A stretch of DNA of 36,739 nucleotides. It comes from an uncultured Collinsella sp. (GTDB lineage Bacteria; Actinomycetota; Coriobacteriia; Coriobacteriales; Coriobacteriaceae). The notes under the pieces were generated by a model that was not told the DNA's origin, made no database searches, and worked only from the letters and a program-made list of their open reading frames with translations. Shown one piece after another: positions 9,470 through 18,349 of this stretch. A program made the position numbers and the translations under genes. The stretch lies in assembly GCA_902469555.1 (NCBI GenBank), contig CABRDB010000076.1, positions 1 to 36,739 on the forward strand. Reading direction: 5' to 3'. Numbering within the stretch: position 1 is the first letter of the stretch; every line of letters starts with the position of its first letter.

Positions 9470-10574
9470 AATGACCGTTGCTATTGCAGCCGGCGGCACG
9501 GCAGGACACATCAACCCCGCGCTCGCCTTGGCCGAAGAACTGCGTGACCGTGGCCACCACGTTGTGTTCGTGGGCCAGTCGCGCAAGCTCGAGGGTCGTC
9601 TGGTCCCCGAGGCTGGGTTTGATTTTGTGCCCATTACGGTCACGGGCTTCGACCGCTCCCGTCCTTGGACGGCGCTGACCTCGCTGTGGCGTGTCAACAA
9701 GGCCAAACGTGCGCTCGCCAGTCATTTCTCAAAGGTCGGCAAGCCCGATGCTGCCGTCGGTTTTGGTGCCTATGTCGAGGTTCCGCTGCTGGGGTGGTGC
9801 AAGGGCGCAGGCGTTCCGTATCTGCTGCATGAGCAGAACTCTGTTCCGGGCCTGGCCAACAAGATGATGAACTCCCACGCCGCCCGCGTGTGCATCTCGG
9901 TGCCGGCAGCGCGTTCGGTCTTTGAGCGCGAAGGTGACCCTGACCACGTGCTCATGACCGGCAACCCCGTACGTCGCTCGGTAATCGAAGGCGATCGCGC
10001 TCGCGGCCGCAAGGCACTTGGCGTTCCCGAGGACGCTACGCTGCTGCTCGTCTTTGGCGGTTCACTTGGCGCCCAGCACCTCAACGAGCGCGTGGTTTCG
10101 CTCAAAAACGAGCTGCTTTCGCGCAAGAACCTCTATGTGTTGCATTCGACGGGTGCCGACGGCTTTGAGGAGACCGAGCGCGCTTTGGCGCTGACGCCCG
10201 AGGAGGCGAAGCGTTACCGCGTCCAGCCTTACATCGACAACATGGGCGATATGTTGGCTGCTGCCGATTTGGTGCTCTCGCGTTCGGGCGCATCGAGCGT
10301 GGCCGAGATCGCTGCGCTCGCCGTGCCCTCGGTGCTCGTGCCGTATCCGCATGCGACGGCCGACCACCAAACCACCAATGCCCGGTATCTGGTCGACGCC
10401 GGGGCCGGCGTGCTCTGCGCCGATGCCGATATCGACGGTTCTGCCTTTGCCGATGAACTGCTGCACCTGGTCGATGACGCGGCGGCGCGCGACGCCATTC
10501 GTCAGGCGGCGCGTGGTCTGGCTCAGGATAGGGCCGCCGCTCTTCTGGCGGATGCGGTAGAGGGTTTGCGTTAG
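9459..10574 (+). CDS. murG: UDP-GlcNAc:lipid I GlcNAc transferase MurG
   Basis: MurG is a peripheral membrane GT-B glycosyltransferase that adds GlcNAc to lipid I, giving lipid II. The 371-residue product has the N-terminal Gly-rich loop GGTAGHINP near 12-20, the second Gly-rich loop FGGSLGAQHLN, and the donor-binding signature around YPHATADHQTTNA. The ATG at 9459 is preferred because AAGGGA (9448-9453) lies five bases ahead; an in-frame GTG at 9441 would add six residues without a ribosome binding site. The gene overlaps the end of ftsW by 11 bases. Confidence 0.96.
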   Translation: MTDKMTVAIAAGGTAGHINPALALAEELRDRGHHVVFVGQSRKLEGRLVPEAGFDFVPITVTGFDRSRPWTALTSLWRVNKAKRALASHFSKVGKPDAAVGFGAYVEVPLLGWCKGAGVPYLLHEQNSVPGLANKMMNSHAARVCISVPAARSVFEREGDPDHVLMTGNPVRRSVIEGDRARGRKALGVPEDATLLLVFGGSLGAQHLNERVVSLKNELLSRKNLYVLHSTGADGFEETERALALTPEEAKRYRVQPYIDNMGDMLAAADLVLSRSGASSVAEIAALAVPSVLVPYPHATADHQTTNARYLVDAGAGVLCADADIDGSAFADELLHLVDDAAARDAIRQAARGLAQDRAAALLADAVEGLR

Positions 10575-10671
10575 TTAGACGGGATATCGTCGGTCGCCCT
10601 CGCGCTGATGCGGTAGGTGCGGTACAGTTAACGGGTTACAGGCAGTGTTTACGCAAGGAGTACACGAGCAC

Positions 10672-12090
10672 ATGGCTGATTCCCAGACTGCAACCTCCGC
10701 GCCCGAGTTTAAGAGCGCCCACTTTATCGGTATCGGCGGCGCCGGCATGAGCGGCATCGCCCTCGTTCTGCACGAGCGCGGTTATGCCGTTACCGGCTCC
10801 GACCTTAAGACGTCACGTTATATCCGCCAGCTTACCCGCGCTGGTGTGAAGGTACATGTGGGCCATGAGGCCGCGACGATCGACGAGGTCAAGCCCGACG
10901 TGGTTGTTGTCTCCACCGCTATTCCGGAGTCCAACCCTGAACTCGTGCGCGCTCGCGAGCTTGGTATTCCCGTGTGGCCCCGTGCCAAGATGCTCTCTGC
11001 CTTGGGCCACGGCTACACTACCGTCGCTGTTGCCGGCACGCACGGCAAGACCACCACGTCTTCGATGTGCGCCACCATGCTCGACCGCATGGGTCTGGAT
11101 CCGAGCTTCCTGATCGGTGGCATCGTCGAGGGCTATGACACGAACGGCAAGAACGGCTCGGGCGACTACTTTGTCGCCGAGGCCGACGAGTCCGACAGCT
11201 CCTTCCTGTTCCTGAACCCCAACGTGGTCATTGTGACCAACGTCGAGGCCGACCACCTCGATCACTACTCGGGTATCGAGGAGATCGAAGCGACTTTCGC
11301 CAAATTCATGAGCCTGGTGGGCGAGGACGGCACCGTCATCGTCTGCGGTGAGGACCCGCATCTGGTCGAGCTCGCCAAGTCGACGGGCCGTCACGTGCTT
11401 TCCTACGGCTTTGCCGAGAGCAACGACATCGTCTGCATGCACCCGGATGTCAAAGGCATCCAGAGTGACTTTATCGTTCGCTTTGAGGACGGCACTGAGC
11501 ATGCCGTGGAGATCAAGAGCAATCCCGGTCGCCACAACATGCTCAACGCCACGGCGGTGCTCACCGTCGCCCATGTCCTGGGCCTTGACATCGACGCCGC
11601 CGCCAAGGCGCTCTCGAGCTTTGAGGGCGTCCGCCGTCGCTTTACCCACGTGGGCGATATCGATGGCATCACCGTGGTCGATGATTACGGCCATCACCCC
11701 ACCGAGATCAAGGCGACGCTTGCTGCCGCTTCGTCGCTGGGCTACAAGCATGTCGACGTCGTGTTCCAGCCGCACCGTTATTCGCGCCTGCAGGCCCTGT
11801 GCGACGACTTTGCCGATGCATTTGCCAATGCCGATAAACTGCTGCTGATTGATGTGTTCTCGGCTGGCGAGATGCCCATTCCGGGTGTTACCTCTAAGAT
11901 GCTCGCCGATACCGTGCGCGCCAAGCATCCTGGCAAGGAGGTCGTGTACTGCTCCAGCCGTCTTGAGCTCAATCAGGAGCTCGAGCAGATGGTGGGCGAG
12001 GGCGATCTGCTGCTCACTATGGGTGCCGGTGACGTTACGACCGTCGGTCCCGAGTTCATTGAGTATCTGACTGCCAAGAAAGACGCTTAA
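10672..12090 (+). CDS. murC: UDP-MurNAc:L-alanine ligase MurC
   Basis: MurC attaches the first residue, L-alanine, of the stem peptide. The 472-residue product has the dinucleotide-like loop GIGGAGMSG at 20-28, the P-loop GTHGKTTT at 122-129, the Mg-site stretch EADESDSSF, and the C-terminal DDYGHHPTEI. The ATG at 10672 is chosen because AAGGAG (10655-10660) stands 11 bases ahead; an in-frame GTG at 10645 has no such site. The 97-base gap after murG has no gene and no convincing promoter. MurC is followed five bases later by murB. Confidence 0.96.
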   Translation: MADSQTATSAPEFKSAHFIGIGGAGMSGIALVLHERGYAVTGSDLKTSRYIRQLTRAGVKVHVGHEAATIDEVKPDVVVVSTAIPESNPELVRARELGIPVWPRAKMLSALGHGYTTVAVAGTHGKTTTSSMCATMLDRMGLDPSFLIGGIVEGYDTNGKNGSGDYFVAEADESDSSFLFLNPNVVIVTNVEADHLDHYSGIEEIEATFAKFMSLVGEDGTVIVCGEDPHLVELAKSTGRHVLSYGFAESNDIVCMHPDVKGIQSDFIVRFEDGTEHAVEIKSNPGRHNMLNATAVLTVAHVLGLDIDAAAKALSSFEGVRRRFTHVGDIDGITVVDDYGHHPTEIKATLAAASSLGYKHVDVVFQPHRYSRLQALCDDFADAFANADKLLLIDVFSAGEMPIPGVTSKMLADTVRAKHPGKEVVYCSSRLELNQELEQMVGEGDLLLTMGAGDVTTVGPEFIEYLTAKKDA

Positions 12091-12095
12091 GTCTA

Positions 12096-13007
12096 ATGGG
12101 TCTGTTTAACGCCGTCATGGCGCTCTCGGGCATGATCGACACGGATGTGATCGAGGACGAGCGCCTTGCGCGTCATACGAGCTATCGTATCGGCGGCAAG
12201 GCCGACCTCTTTGTGACGTGCCATAGCTATCATGCCCTCCGCCGCGCCGTGGCGGTGCTCGATCGCGAGCAGGTGCCGTGGGTCATCATCGGCAAGGGCT
12301 CCAATCTGCTGGTTGCCGATGGCGGTTATCGCGGCGCCGTCATTTCGCTCGGACGTGAGTTTCAGCGCACGGTTGTTGCCGATGACGGTTGTACGCTGAC
12401 GGTCGGTGCGGGCGTGATGTTTGCGCGCCTGGTCAACGATGCCCTGTCGCGTAGCCTCTCGGGCCTTGAGTTTGCCGTTGGCATCCCTGGCTCGGTTGGC
12501 GGTGCGATATCTATGAATGCCGGCACACGGACCGAGTGGATTGGCTCGCTGGTTGAGGATGTCGTAACGTTTGACCCGGCATCCGGTATCAAGCATTATG
12601 CGGGGTCCGAGATCACTTGGGGCTACCGCGAATGTAGCCTTCCCCGCAATGAGATTATCCTCGAGTGCGTGCTCAAGCTTAAACCGGCGCCCAAGGCCGA
12701 CATTCGCGAGCGCATGGAGCGGTACCTGACGAGGCGCAAGCGTACGCAGCCCATGGGTCGCGCATCCTGCGGGTCGGTCTTTCGCAACCCGCCCGATGCG
12801 AGTGTGGGCAAGCTTATCGAGGATTGTGGATTAAAGGGTTTTTCGATTGGCGGCGCGGAAGTTTCGCCCGTTCACGCTAATTTTATCGTTAATAACGGAA
12901 CTGCCTCGGCCGATGACGTTGCCGCGGTTATCAGACATGTGCACGGAAAGGTGAGGGAGGCGTATGGCATCGAGCTCAGACCGGAAGTTAAATTCCTCGG
13001 CTTCTAG
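12096..13007 (+). CDS. murB: UDP-N-acetylenolpyruvoylglucosamine reductase MurB
   Basis: MurB is the FAD-dependent NADPH reductase that completes UDP-MurNAc. The 303-residue length fits the short (type II) form found in Gram-positive bacteria. Visible motifs are the FAD-binding GKGSNLLVADGG near 67-78, GIPGSVGGAISMNAG near 129-143, and the catalytic-serine region RASCGSVFRNPP near 224-235. No strong ribosome binding site precedes the ATG, consistent with coupling to murC five bases upstream; an internal ATG at 12117 is possible. Its end overlaps ftsQ by 44 bases in another frame. Confidence 0.96.
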   Translation: MGLFNAVMALSGMIDTDVIEDERLARHTSYRIGGKADLFVTCHSYHALRRAVAVLDREQVPWVIIGKGSNLLVADGGYRGAVISLGREFQRTVVADDGCTLTVGAGVMFARLVNDALSRSLSGLEFAVGIPGSVGGAISMNAGTRTEWIGSLVEDVVTFDPASGIKHYAGSEITWGYRECSLPRNEIILECVLKLKPAPKADIRERMERYLTRRKRTQPMGRASCGSVFRNPPDASVGKLIEDCGLKGFSIGGAEVSPVHANFIVNNGTASADDVAAVIRHVHGKVREAYGIELRPEVKFLGF

Positions 13008-14220
13008 AGCATCGAAACCCACCTTCCGCCGCGCCGGAGGGCGTTCCGGCGCGCCTGCCAAACCTCAACGCAATACCGTCGCGCACTCTAAGTCTGTCGG
13101 GCATGCTCGACAGACCAGTCGTCCGGTTGTCGGCTCGCAGCTCGGTAATCGTCCGGCCGCAAAAAAGTCCTCGCGTCCCTCGGTGACGTCAAAGCCTGTT
13201 ATGGGCGCCAAACCCGCCCGTCCCATGGCAACTCCTAAGCCCTCGACGGGAACTAAAGCGCCGCGTCCAGGTCGCACGCTGGGCGCATCGAAACCGCGCT
13301 CGCTGACATCGGTGCCGGCTACCGCCAAGAAGCCTTCGGGTAAAAAAAGCGTCAACCCGTTGTCTTCACTTGGGGCGATGGTAAATAAAACATCAGACGC
13401 CGCTTCTGTCGTTGCAGGCAAAGGCAAAATCGTGGGCGGCGTTCTGGCCGCCTTGGCCGTGCTCGTCGTCGTTGCCATCGTGGTGATCAACTCTGGATTG
13501 TTTACCGCCACTGATATTCAGATTCAAGGCAGCGAGCATGTAACGAAGCACGATGCTATCCAGCTGATCGATTTGCCCGAGGGGACGTCGCTTTTTAACG
13601 TCGATCCCGACCAGATTACCGAGGACCTCAAGCAGAACCCGTGGGTCTCGGGCGTGGATGTCCAGCGTCAGTTCCCACATACGCTCATCATTACGCCGAT
13701 GGAGCGCAAGGTCATTGCAATTGCCTATATCAGCTCCGATGACCTTGCCTGGGCCATCGGGGATGATGACACCTGGATCGCCCCGCTGTCGACGTCGGTC
13801 GAAGTGGATGACCAGGGCAACGTCATCACGACGGGGCAGGGCTCAAATACCCTGACCGGCATTGATGCCGCACTGGCGCTCGCTAAGCACTATGGCGCGG
13901 TGTTGTTGACTGATGTCTCGGCGGATGTCGCTCCGGTTTCCGGCCAGGCGGTGAGCTCCAAGGCCGTTAAGGCTGGCTTGGATTATGTGCGTGGTTTTTC
14001 GAGCGAGTTCTTGGGACAAGTCAAGGATATTTCCACGCCTTCGGTCGAAGCCATCTCGGCAAACCTCAATAACGGCATTGAGGTGTCGCTGGGCGATTCG
14101 AACGATATCGTCAAGAAGGAGCGCGTAGTCACCAAGCTGCTTTCGCAGGTAGAGGGCGTAACGTATATCAATGTGCGCTCTCCGGGTAACTATACATTTA
14201 GGAACGCTCCGACCTCGTAG
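12964..14220 (+). CDS. ftsQ: Cell-division protein FtsQ/DivIB with a long basic N-terminal extension
   Basis: FtsQ links early and late divisome proteins and binds FtsL and FtsB in the membrane. The 418-residue product has about 150 disordered residues rich in Ser, Pro, Lys and Arg, a single membrane helix near 155-177, a POTRA domain (about 180-250, starting IQGSEHVTKHDAIQL), and a beta domain. The head is far longer than the 20-30 residues of E. coli FtsQ. The ATG at 12964 has GGGAGG three bases ahead, inside the murB end. The gene is the last before ftsZ; ftsA, often next, is missing. Confidence 0.92.
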   Translation: MASSSDRKLNSSASRASKPTFRRAGGRSGAPAKPQRNTVAHSKSVGHARQTSRPVVGSQLGNRPAAKKSSRPSVTSKPVMGAKPARPMATPKPSTGTKAPRPGRTLGASKPRSLTSVPATAKKPSGKKSVNPLSSLGAMVNKTSDAASVVAGKGKIVGGVLAALAVLVVVAIVVINSGLFTATDIQIQGSEHVTKHDAIQLIDLPEGTSLFNVDPDQITEDLKQNPWVSGVDVQRQFPHTLIITPMERKVIAIAYISSDDLAWAIGDDDTWIAPLSTSVEVDDQGNVITTGQGSNTLTGIDAALALAKHYGAVLLTDVSADVAPVSGQAVSSKAVKAGLDYVRGFSSEFLGQVKDISTPSVEAISANLNNGIEVSLGDSNDIVKKERVVTKLLSQVEGVTYINVRSPGNYTFRNAPTS

Positions 14221-14419
14221 CGCTGGTTGATGCTTTGTTGAGGGGCCATACCACGCCGTTTATCTGGTTTGTTTGGTTTTCACGGTCAATTATTTGACTG
14301 ATACGTTCATAATGTGCAAACATAATACGGTTTACCTTTGCATTTACTTTCAACCTGAAGGTTAATGTGCGCAGGGGTCGACCCATGCTATGGCTATAAC
14401 CTTTGTTCGGAGGACCGAC
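14221..14419 (+). promoter_or_regulatory. AT-rich ftsQ-ftsZ intergenic region, candidate ftsZ promoter
   Basis: This 199-base gap is visibly richer in A and T than the flanking genes and is the best place for a dedicated ftsZ promoter. Candidate elements are CATAAT at 14308-14313 with a weak -35 (GTCAAT, 14285-14290, spacer 17), and TTGACT at 14294-14299 with CATAAT at 14321-14326 (spacer 21, too long). A short inverted repeat AACCT-GA-AGGTT spans 14352-14363, and TTTAC occurs at 14331 and 14343. GGAGG (14409-14413) is the ftsZ ribosome binding site. Which promoter is used cannot be decided from sequence alone. Confidence 0.45.
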
Positions 14420-15574
14420 ATGCACGAGACAGAGATCAACAACTACCTTGCCGTCATTAAGGTGGTCGGCGTCGGCGGCGGCGGTACCAACGCGGTCAAT
14501 CGAATGATCGAAGAGGGCATCCGCGGCGTCGAGTTTGTTGCCATCAACACCGATGCTCAGGCACTCGCGATCTCTGATGCCGATATCAAGGTGCACATCG
14601 GCACCGACCTTACCCGCGGCCTGGGCGCCGGCGCCAACCCCGAGGTTGGCCGCAAGGCTGCCGATGAGTCCCGCGACGACATTGCCGAGGCGCTCGCTGG
14701 CGCCGACATGGTGTTCATCACCTGCGGCGAGGGCGGTGGCACCGGTACCGGCGCCGCTCCCATCGTTGCCGATATCGCGATGAACGAGGTCGGTGCGCTG
14801 ACCGTCGCCGTCGTGACCAAGCCCTTCACCTTCGAGGGCCGTAAGCGCAAGAAGAGCGCCGAGGAGGGCATTAAGACCCTCTCCGATTGCGTCGACACCA
14901 TGATCGTCATCCCTAACGATAAGCTGCTCGACATCGCCGAGAAGAAGACCACCATGCTCGAGGCCTTCGCGATTGCCGATGGTGTCCTTTCCCAGGGCAC
15001 CCAGGGCATCACCGACCTCATCACCGTCCCCGGTATCATCAACCTGGACTTCGCCGATGTTAAGACCATCATGAAGCAGGCCGGTACCGCCATGATGGGT
15101 ATCGGTACCTCTTCTGGGGATACCCGTGCCGTCGATGCTGCCCAGCAGGCCATCTCCAGCCCGCTGCTCGAGAGCTCCATCGATGGTGCCACGCGCGTGC
15201 TGCTCTCCATCGCCGGTTCCAAGGACCTGGGCATCCAAGAGATCAGCGACGCCGCCGACGTTGTCGCCAATGCCGTCGATCCCGAGGCCAACATCATCTT
15301 CGGTACCGTTGTCGACGAGTCCCTGGGCGACCAGGTGCGTATCACCGTCATCGCTACGGGCTTCTCCGACTCCAACGTCAACCGCCAGGACGAGCTCTTT
15401 GCTGCTCAGCAGTCTCAGAGCAAGGCCGCTGCCTCCGCTGAGCCGCAACGCACCGCTCCGGCCACCAGTCCGGCTCAGGCCGCTCCGACCCGCAACGTTG
15501 GTGGCACCGAGCTTCCTAACTTCGGCAACGATCAGTTCGAGCTTCCCGACTTCCTGAAGCGCGGTAGCTTCTAA
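14420..15574 (+). CDS. ftsZ: Cell-division GTPase FtsZ
   Basis: FtsZ is the tubulin-like GTPase that forms the Z-ring. The 384-residue product has the N-terminal [13 protein letters not shown] loop near 17-29, the tubulin signature [10 protein letters not shown] near 107-116, a Gln/Ala/Pro-rich linker, and the C-terminal partner-binding peptide [13 protein letters not shown]. With ftsA absent here, that peptide is expected to bind SepF, encoded at 21939. The ATG at 14420 is chosen because GGAGG ends six bases ahead; an upstream in-frame ATG at 14390 has no ribosome binding site. A strong terminator follows at 15601. Confidence 0.98.
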   Translation: MHETEINNYLAVIKVVGVGGGGTNAVNRMIEEGIRGVEFVAINTDAQALAISDADIKVHIGTDLTRGLGAGANPEVGRKAADESRDDIAEALAGADMVFITCGEGGGTGTGAAPIVADIAMNEVGALTVAVVTKPFTFEGRKRKKSAEEGIKTLSDCVDTMIVIPNDKLLDIAEKKTTMLEAFAIADGVLSQGTQGITDLITVPGIINLDFADVKTIMKQAGTAMMGIGTSSGDTRAVDAAQQAISSPLLESSIDGATRVLLSIAGSKDLGIQEISDAADVVANAVDPEANIIFGTVVDESLGDQVRITVIATGFSDSNVNRQDELFAAQQSQSKAAASAEPQRTAPATSPAQAAPTRNVGGTELPNFGNDQFELPDFLKRGSF

Positions 15575-15600
15575 GTCGTTCTTTGCATTGTTGTGCACAG

Positions 15601-15630
15601 GGGCGTGTCCGTATGGACGCGCCCTTTTTA
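15601..15630 (+). terminator. Rho-independent terminator after ftsZ
   Basis: A ten-pair stem, GGGCGTGTCC (15601-15610) with GGACGCGCCC (15615-15624), closes a 4-base loop and has one G-T pair. A run of five T follows. It lies 26 bases after the ftsZ stop and ends the dcw cluster. Confidence 0.9.
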
Positions 15631-15661
15631 TTTCGACTTTGTAAACTAGAACCTCCAATCT

Positions 15662-15679
15662 CTTTACGTTCCCTTTACG
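15662..15679 (+). promoter_or_regulatory. Candidate PHO box (tandem CTTTACG) ahead of the pgeF-pst operon
   Basis: Two identical heptamers, CTTTACG at 15662-15668 and 15673-15679, are separated by four bases, an 11-base period. That is the exact layout of PHO boxes bound by PhoB/PhoP response regulators (7-bp direct repeats, 4-bp spacers). The sequence itself differs from the E. coli heptamer and resembles TTTACA-type Gram-positive sites. Possible -10 elements follow at 15700-15705 (TATCCT) and 15716-15721 (TATGAC), with no good -35, as expected for an activated promoter. Binding is inferred from geometry and from the phosphate genes downstream. Confidence 0.55.
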
Positions 15680-15784
15680 ATTGCCTCCAGCGCAGCAGGT
15701 ATCCTTTTAGAGAAGTATGACAGCCGTATAAACGCGGGCTGTAGCGGCGATGCCGCGGTACTTGTGTTATTAGGAGGCTTTAGT

Positions 15785-16585
15785 ATGGCAGCACGTGCGG
15801 ACAACGTTTCGCGTGTCGACCATGATGGAGTTACGTTGGTGGAGGGCGCGACATCCGATGTTCGCTTTGCCTTCACCGAGCGCGCCGGTGGCGTTTCCGA
15901 AGATGCGTACTCCTCACTCAACTTGGGCTCGCATGTTGGCGATGACCCCTTTGCTGTTCAAGAAAATCGTCGTCGTGCGCTCGAAGCTATGGGTGCCGCC
16001 GAGTGCGAGCACAACCTGCTCGTTCCCAATCAGGTCCATGGTGATCATATCGTTGCGGTGACCTCGAACGGCGCCGATGACCTTGAGGACGTTCGCGAGC
16101 AGATTGCCGAGGGCTGTGATGCCATCGTCTGCACGGCGCATAACGTGCCCGTGCTGCTCTGCTTTGCCGACTGCGTTCCCGTGGTGCTGGTGGCCCCTGG
16201 CGGATTTGCCGTGGTGCACTCCGGTTGGAAGGGCACGATTGCACGTATTTCTGCCAAGGCGTGCCAGGCGCTTTGCGATGCTGCCGGCTGCGATGCGAGC
16301 AACGTTTCCGCCTATATCGGCCCCCATATCTTGGGTGACGAATATGAGGTATCCCAGGAACTCATGGATCGCTTTGCCGCCGAGTTCTCTTGCATCGATG
16401 CGAGTGCCTCTCGCATGCTCGATCTTTCCGCTGCCATTCGCGAGGCGCTGGTAGATGTCGGTGTCGACGCGGATAATATCGTGGATACCCAGCTTTCGAC
16501 TGTGCGTCAGAACGACCGCTTTTATTCCTACCGTAACGAGGACGGCACCTGTGGGCGCCATGCTGCGATCGGCGTGATGCTATGA
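15785..16585 (+). CDS. pgeF: Peptidoglycan editing factor PgeF (YfiH, multicopper-oxidase-like laccase domain)
   Basis: The PgeF/YfiH family is a copper- or zinc-binding fold. In E. coli it removes wrongly built UDP-MurNAc peptides carrying L-Ser; other homologues act on purine nucleosides. The 266-residue product has the His-Cys-His metal/active-site set: His85 in NQVHGD, Cys130 in FADCVPV and His145 in VHSGWKG. Start at the ATG seven bases after AGGAGG (15772-15777). It opens the operon and overlaps pstS by four bases (ATGA), so it is translated together with the phosphate transporter. In other Actinobacteria this gene often directly follows ftsZ, as here, although a terminator intervenes. 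Confidence 0.92.
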   Translation: MAARADNVSRVDHDGVTLVEGATSDVRFAFTERAGGVSEDAYSSLNLGSHVGDDPFAVQENRRRALEAMGAAECEHNLLVPNQVHGDHIVAVTSNGADDLEDVREQIAEGCDAIVCTAHNVPVLLCFADCVPVVLVAPGGFAVVHSGWKGTIARISAKACQALCDAAGCDASNVSAYIGPHILGDEYEVSQELMDRFAAEFSCIDASASRMLDLSAAIREALVDVGVDADNIVDTQLSTVRQNDRFYSYRNEDGTCGRHAAIGVML

Positions 16586-17418
16586 GAAAGATCGTATCGG
16601 TCCTGAGCGCCGCTGTGCTTACGCTTACGCTGTGCGCCTGTTCTTCGGGATCTTCTACCTCTTCCATTACCGTCGCCGGCTCCACGACCTGCCTTCCTAT
16701 CGCCGAGATTGCGGCCGAGGGCTTTAAGGAGGAGACCGGCATCGACGTGCTCGTTTCCGGTTTGGGTTCTTCCGCTGGCATCGAGGCCGTCAGCGCCGGC
16801 ACAGCCGATATCGCCAGCTCCTCCCGTGGACTCAATGCCGACGAACAGGATCTGGGCCTGACTCCCATCGTCATTGCCCACGACGGTATCGCGGTCATCG
16901 TGAACGACGATAACCCGGTCGATAACCTCTCGACCGAGCAGCTCCGCGATATTTACGCCGGCAAGATCACCAACTGGAAAGAAGTCGGTGGCGAGGACCT
17001 GAGGATCCAGGTCATCAATCGAGATGAGGCGTCCGGCACGCGTGAGGCCTTCCGCACCATCGTGATGGACGGCACCCCGTTCGATCGCCGCTCGGCCGTT
17101 CTTTCGGGCACGGGCCAGGTGCGCGACGTGGTATCTCGTTCGCGCGGTGCCATTGGCTACATTTCGCTGGGCTTCGTCGATAGCCTCAACGCCAAGACCT
17201 CGGTCAAGGCCGTCTCGGTCAATCATGTTGAGGCGTCCGAGAAGACGGTCGCGAGCGGCGGCTATCCCATCTCACGCGACCTTTACTTCTTTGTGAAGGG
17301 TGCGCCTTCGCAGCAGGCGCAGGATTACATCGACTATGTGACGTCCGAAAAGATGGACAAGCAGATTCGCGAGGCGGGCTTTATTCCCGTCACCAACGAC
17401 GAGAAGGGGAGTGAGTAG
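16582..17418 (+). CDS. pstS: Phosphate-binding lipoprotein PstS
   Basis: PstS captures phosphate outside the membrane and delivers it to PstCA. The 278-residue product begins with a lipoprotein signal (MRKIVSVLSAAVLTLTL) and a lipobox LCAC, with Cys20 as the predicted lipidated residue. The mature part opens with ITVAGSTTCLPI, the phosphate-loop motif, and later has INRDEASGTREAF, also part of the ligand site. The start overlaps the pgeF stop. pstC begins just after the stop. The short length is typical of Gram-positive PstS. Confidence 0.95.
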   Translation: MRKIVSVLSAAVLTLTLCACSSGSSTSSITVAGSTTCLPIAEIAAEGFKEETGIDVLVSGLGSSAGIEAVSAGTADIASSSRGLNADEQDLGLTPIVIAHDGIAVIVNDDNPVDNLSTEQLRDIYAGKITNWKEVGGEDLRIQVINRDEASGTREAFRTIVMDGTPFDRRSAVLSGTGQVRDVVSRSRGAIGYISLGFVDSLNAKTSVKAVSVNHVEASEKTVASGGYPISRDLYFFVKGAPSQQAQDYIDYVTSEKMDKQIREAGFIPVTNDEKGSE

Positions 17419-17419
17419 C

Positions 17420-18346
17420 ATGGAAGCACAGGAAAACTCCCAGACTGAGCAGAATGTTCAGACGCCCAAGAAGCGCGAGCTGGCGCTCGTATCGCACGGT
17501 ACCTATATCAAGGAGAAGGCGCTGCAGTGGATCTTCTTTGCCTGCGCGTTCTTGGCGGTCGTTACCGTCATCCTGATTTTTGTCTTTACCACGTACTCGG
17601 CGCTGCCCGTCTTTACCGACATCGGTCTGGCGGACTTCTTTAGCTTTACGTGGGCGCCTTCCGAGGGCCACTACGGCATCTTGTCGCTGCTTGCCGGCTC
17701 GGGTCTGGTGACCGTCGGTGCGCTCGCCATGGGCGTGCCGCTGGGCGTGGGTACGGCCGTTTACCTGGTCGAGATTGCCAGCAAGCGCGTGCGCAAGCTC
17801 ATCAGCCCCGCCGTTGACCTGCTGGCGGGCATACCCTCCATCATCTACGGCTTCTTTGGCATGATCATCATCCGCCCGTTTATCGCACAACTGACCGGCG
17901 GCCTTGGTTTTGGTGCGCTGACGGCGTGGTTTGTGCTCGCCATCATGATCGTCCCTACCATCACCACGCTCACCATCGATGCTCTCAATTCCATTCCCAT
18001 GGGCATTCGCGAGGCATCGTATGCCATGGGCGCCACCAAGTGGCAGACCATCTATAAGGTCGTGCTACCTGCCGCGAAGCTGGGTATCGTTGATGCCATC
18101 GTGCTGGGTATGGGCCGTGCCATCGGCGAGACCATGGCCGTGCTCATGGTCGTAGGTAACGCCCCGGTTATTCCCGACAGCATTGCGAGCCCCATCTCGA
18201 CGCTCACGAGCCAGATTGCGCTCGACATGAGCTATTCCTCGGGTCTGCACCGCTCGGCGCTGTTCGGCATGGGTGTGGTCCTGTTTATCATCTCCGCCAC
18301 GCTGGTGGGCATCGTCCGTCTGGTTTCCAAGAAGAAGAGGGGGTAG
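17420..18346 (+). CDS. pstC: Phosphate ABC transporter permease PstC
   Basis: PstC is one half of the membrane channel of the Pst importer. The 308-residue product has six predicted membrane helices after a 35-residue cytoplasmic head. It also has the EAA-type coupling loop, REASYAMGATKWQTIYKVVL, which contacts the ATPase PstB. The ATG at 17420 (nine bases after GGGGAG) is preferred to a GTG at 17411 that overlaps the pstS stop. PstA follows after three bases. Confidence 0.95.
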   Translation: MEAQENSQTEQNVQTPKKRELALVSHGTYIKEKALQWIFFACAFLAVVTVILIFVFTTYSALPVFTDIGLADFFSFTWAPSEGHYGILSLLAGSGLVTVGALAMGVPLGVGTAVYLVEIASKRVRKLISPAVDLLAGIPSIIYGFFGMIIIRPFIAQLTGGLGFGALTAWFVLAIMIVPTITTLTIDALNSIPMGIREASYAMGATKWQTIYKVVLPAAKLGIVDAIVLGMGRAIGETMAVLMVVGNAPVIPDSIASPISTLTSQIALDMSYSSGLHRSALFGMGVVLFIISATLVGIVRLVSKKKRG

Positions 18347-18349
18347 GCT

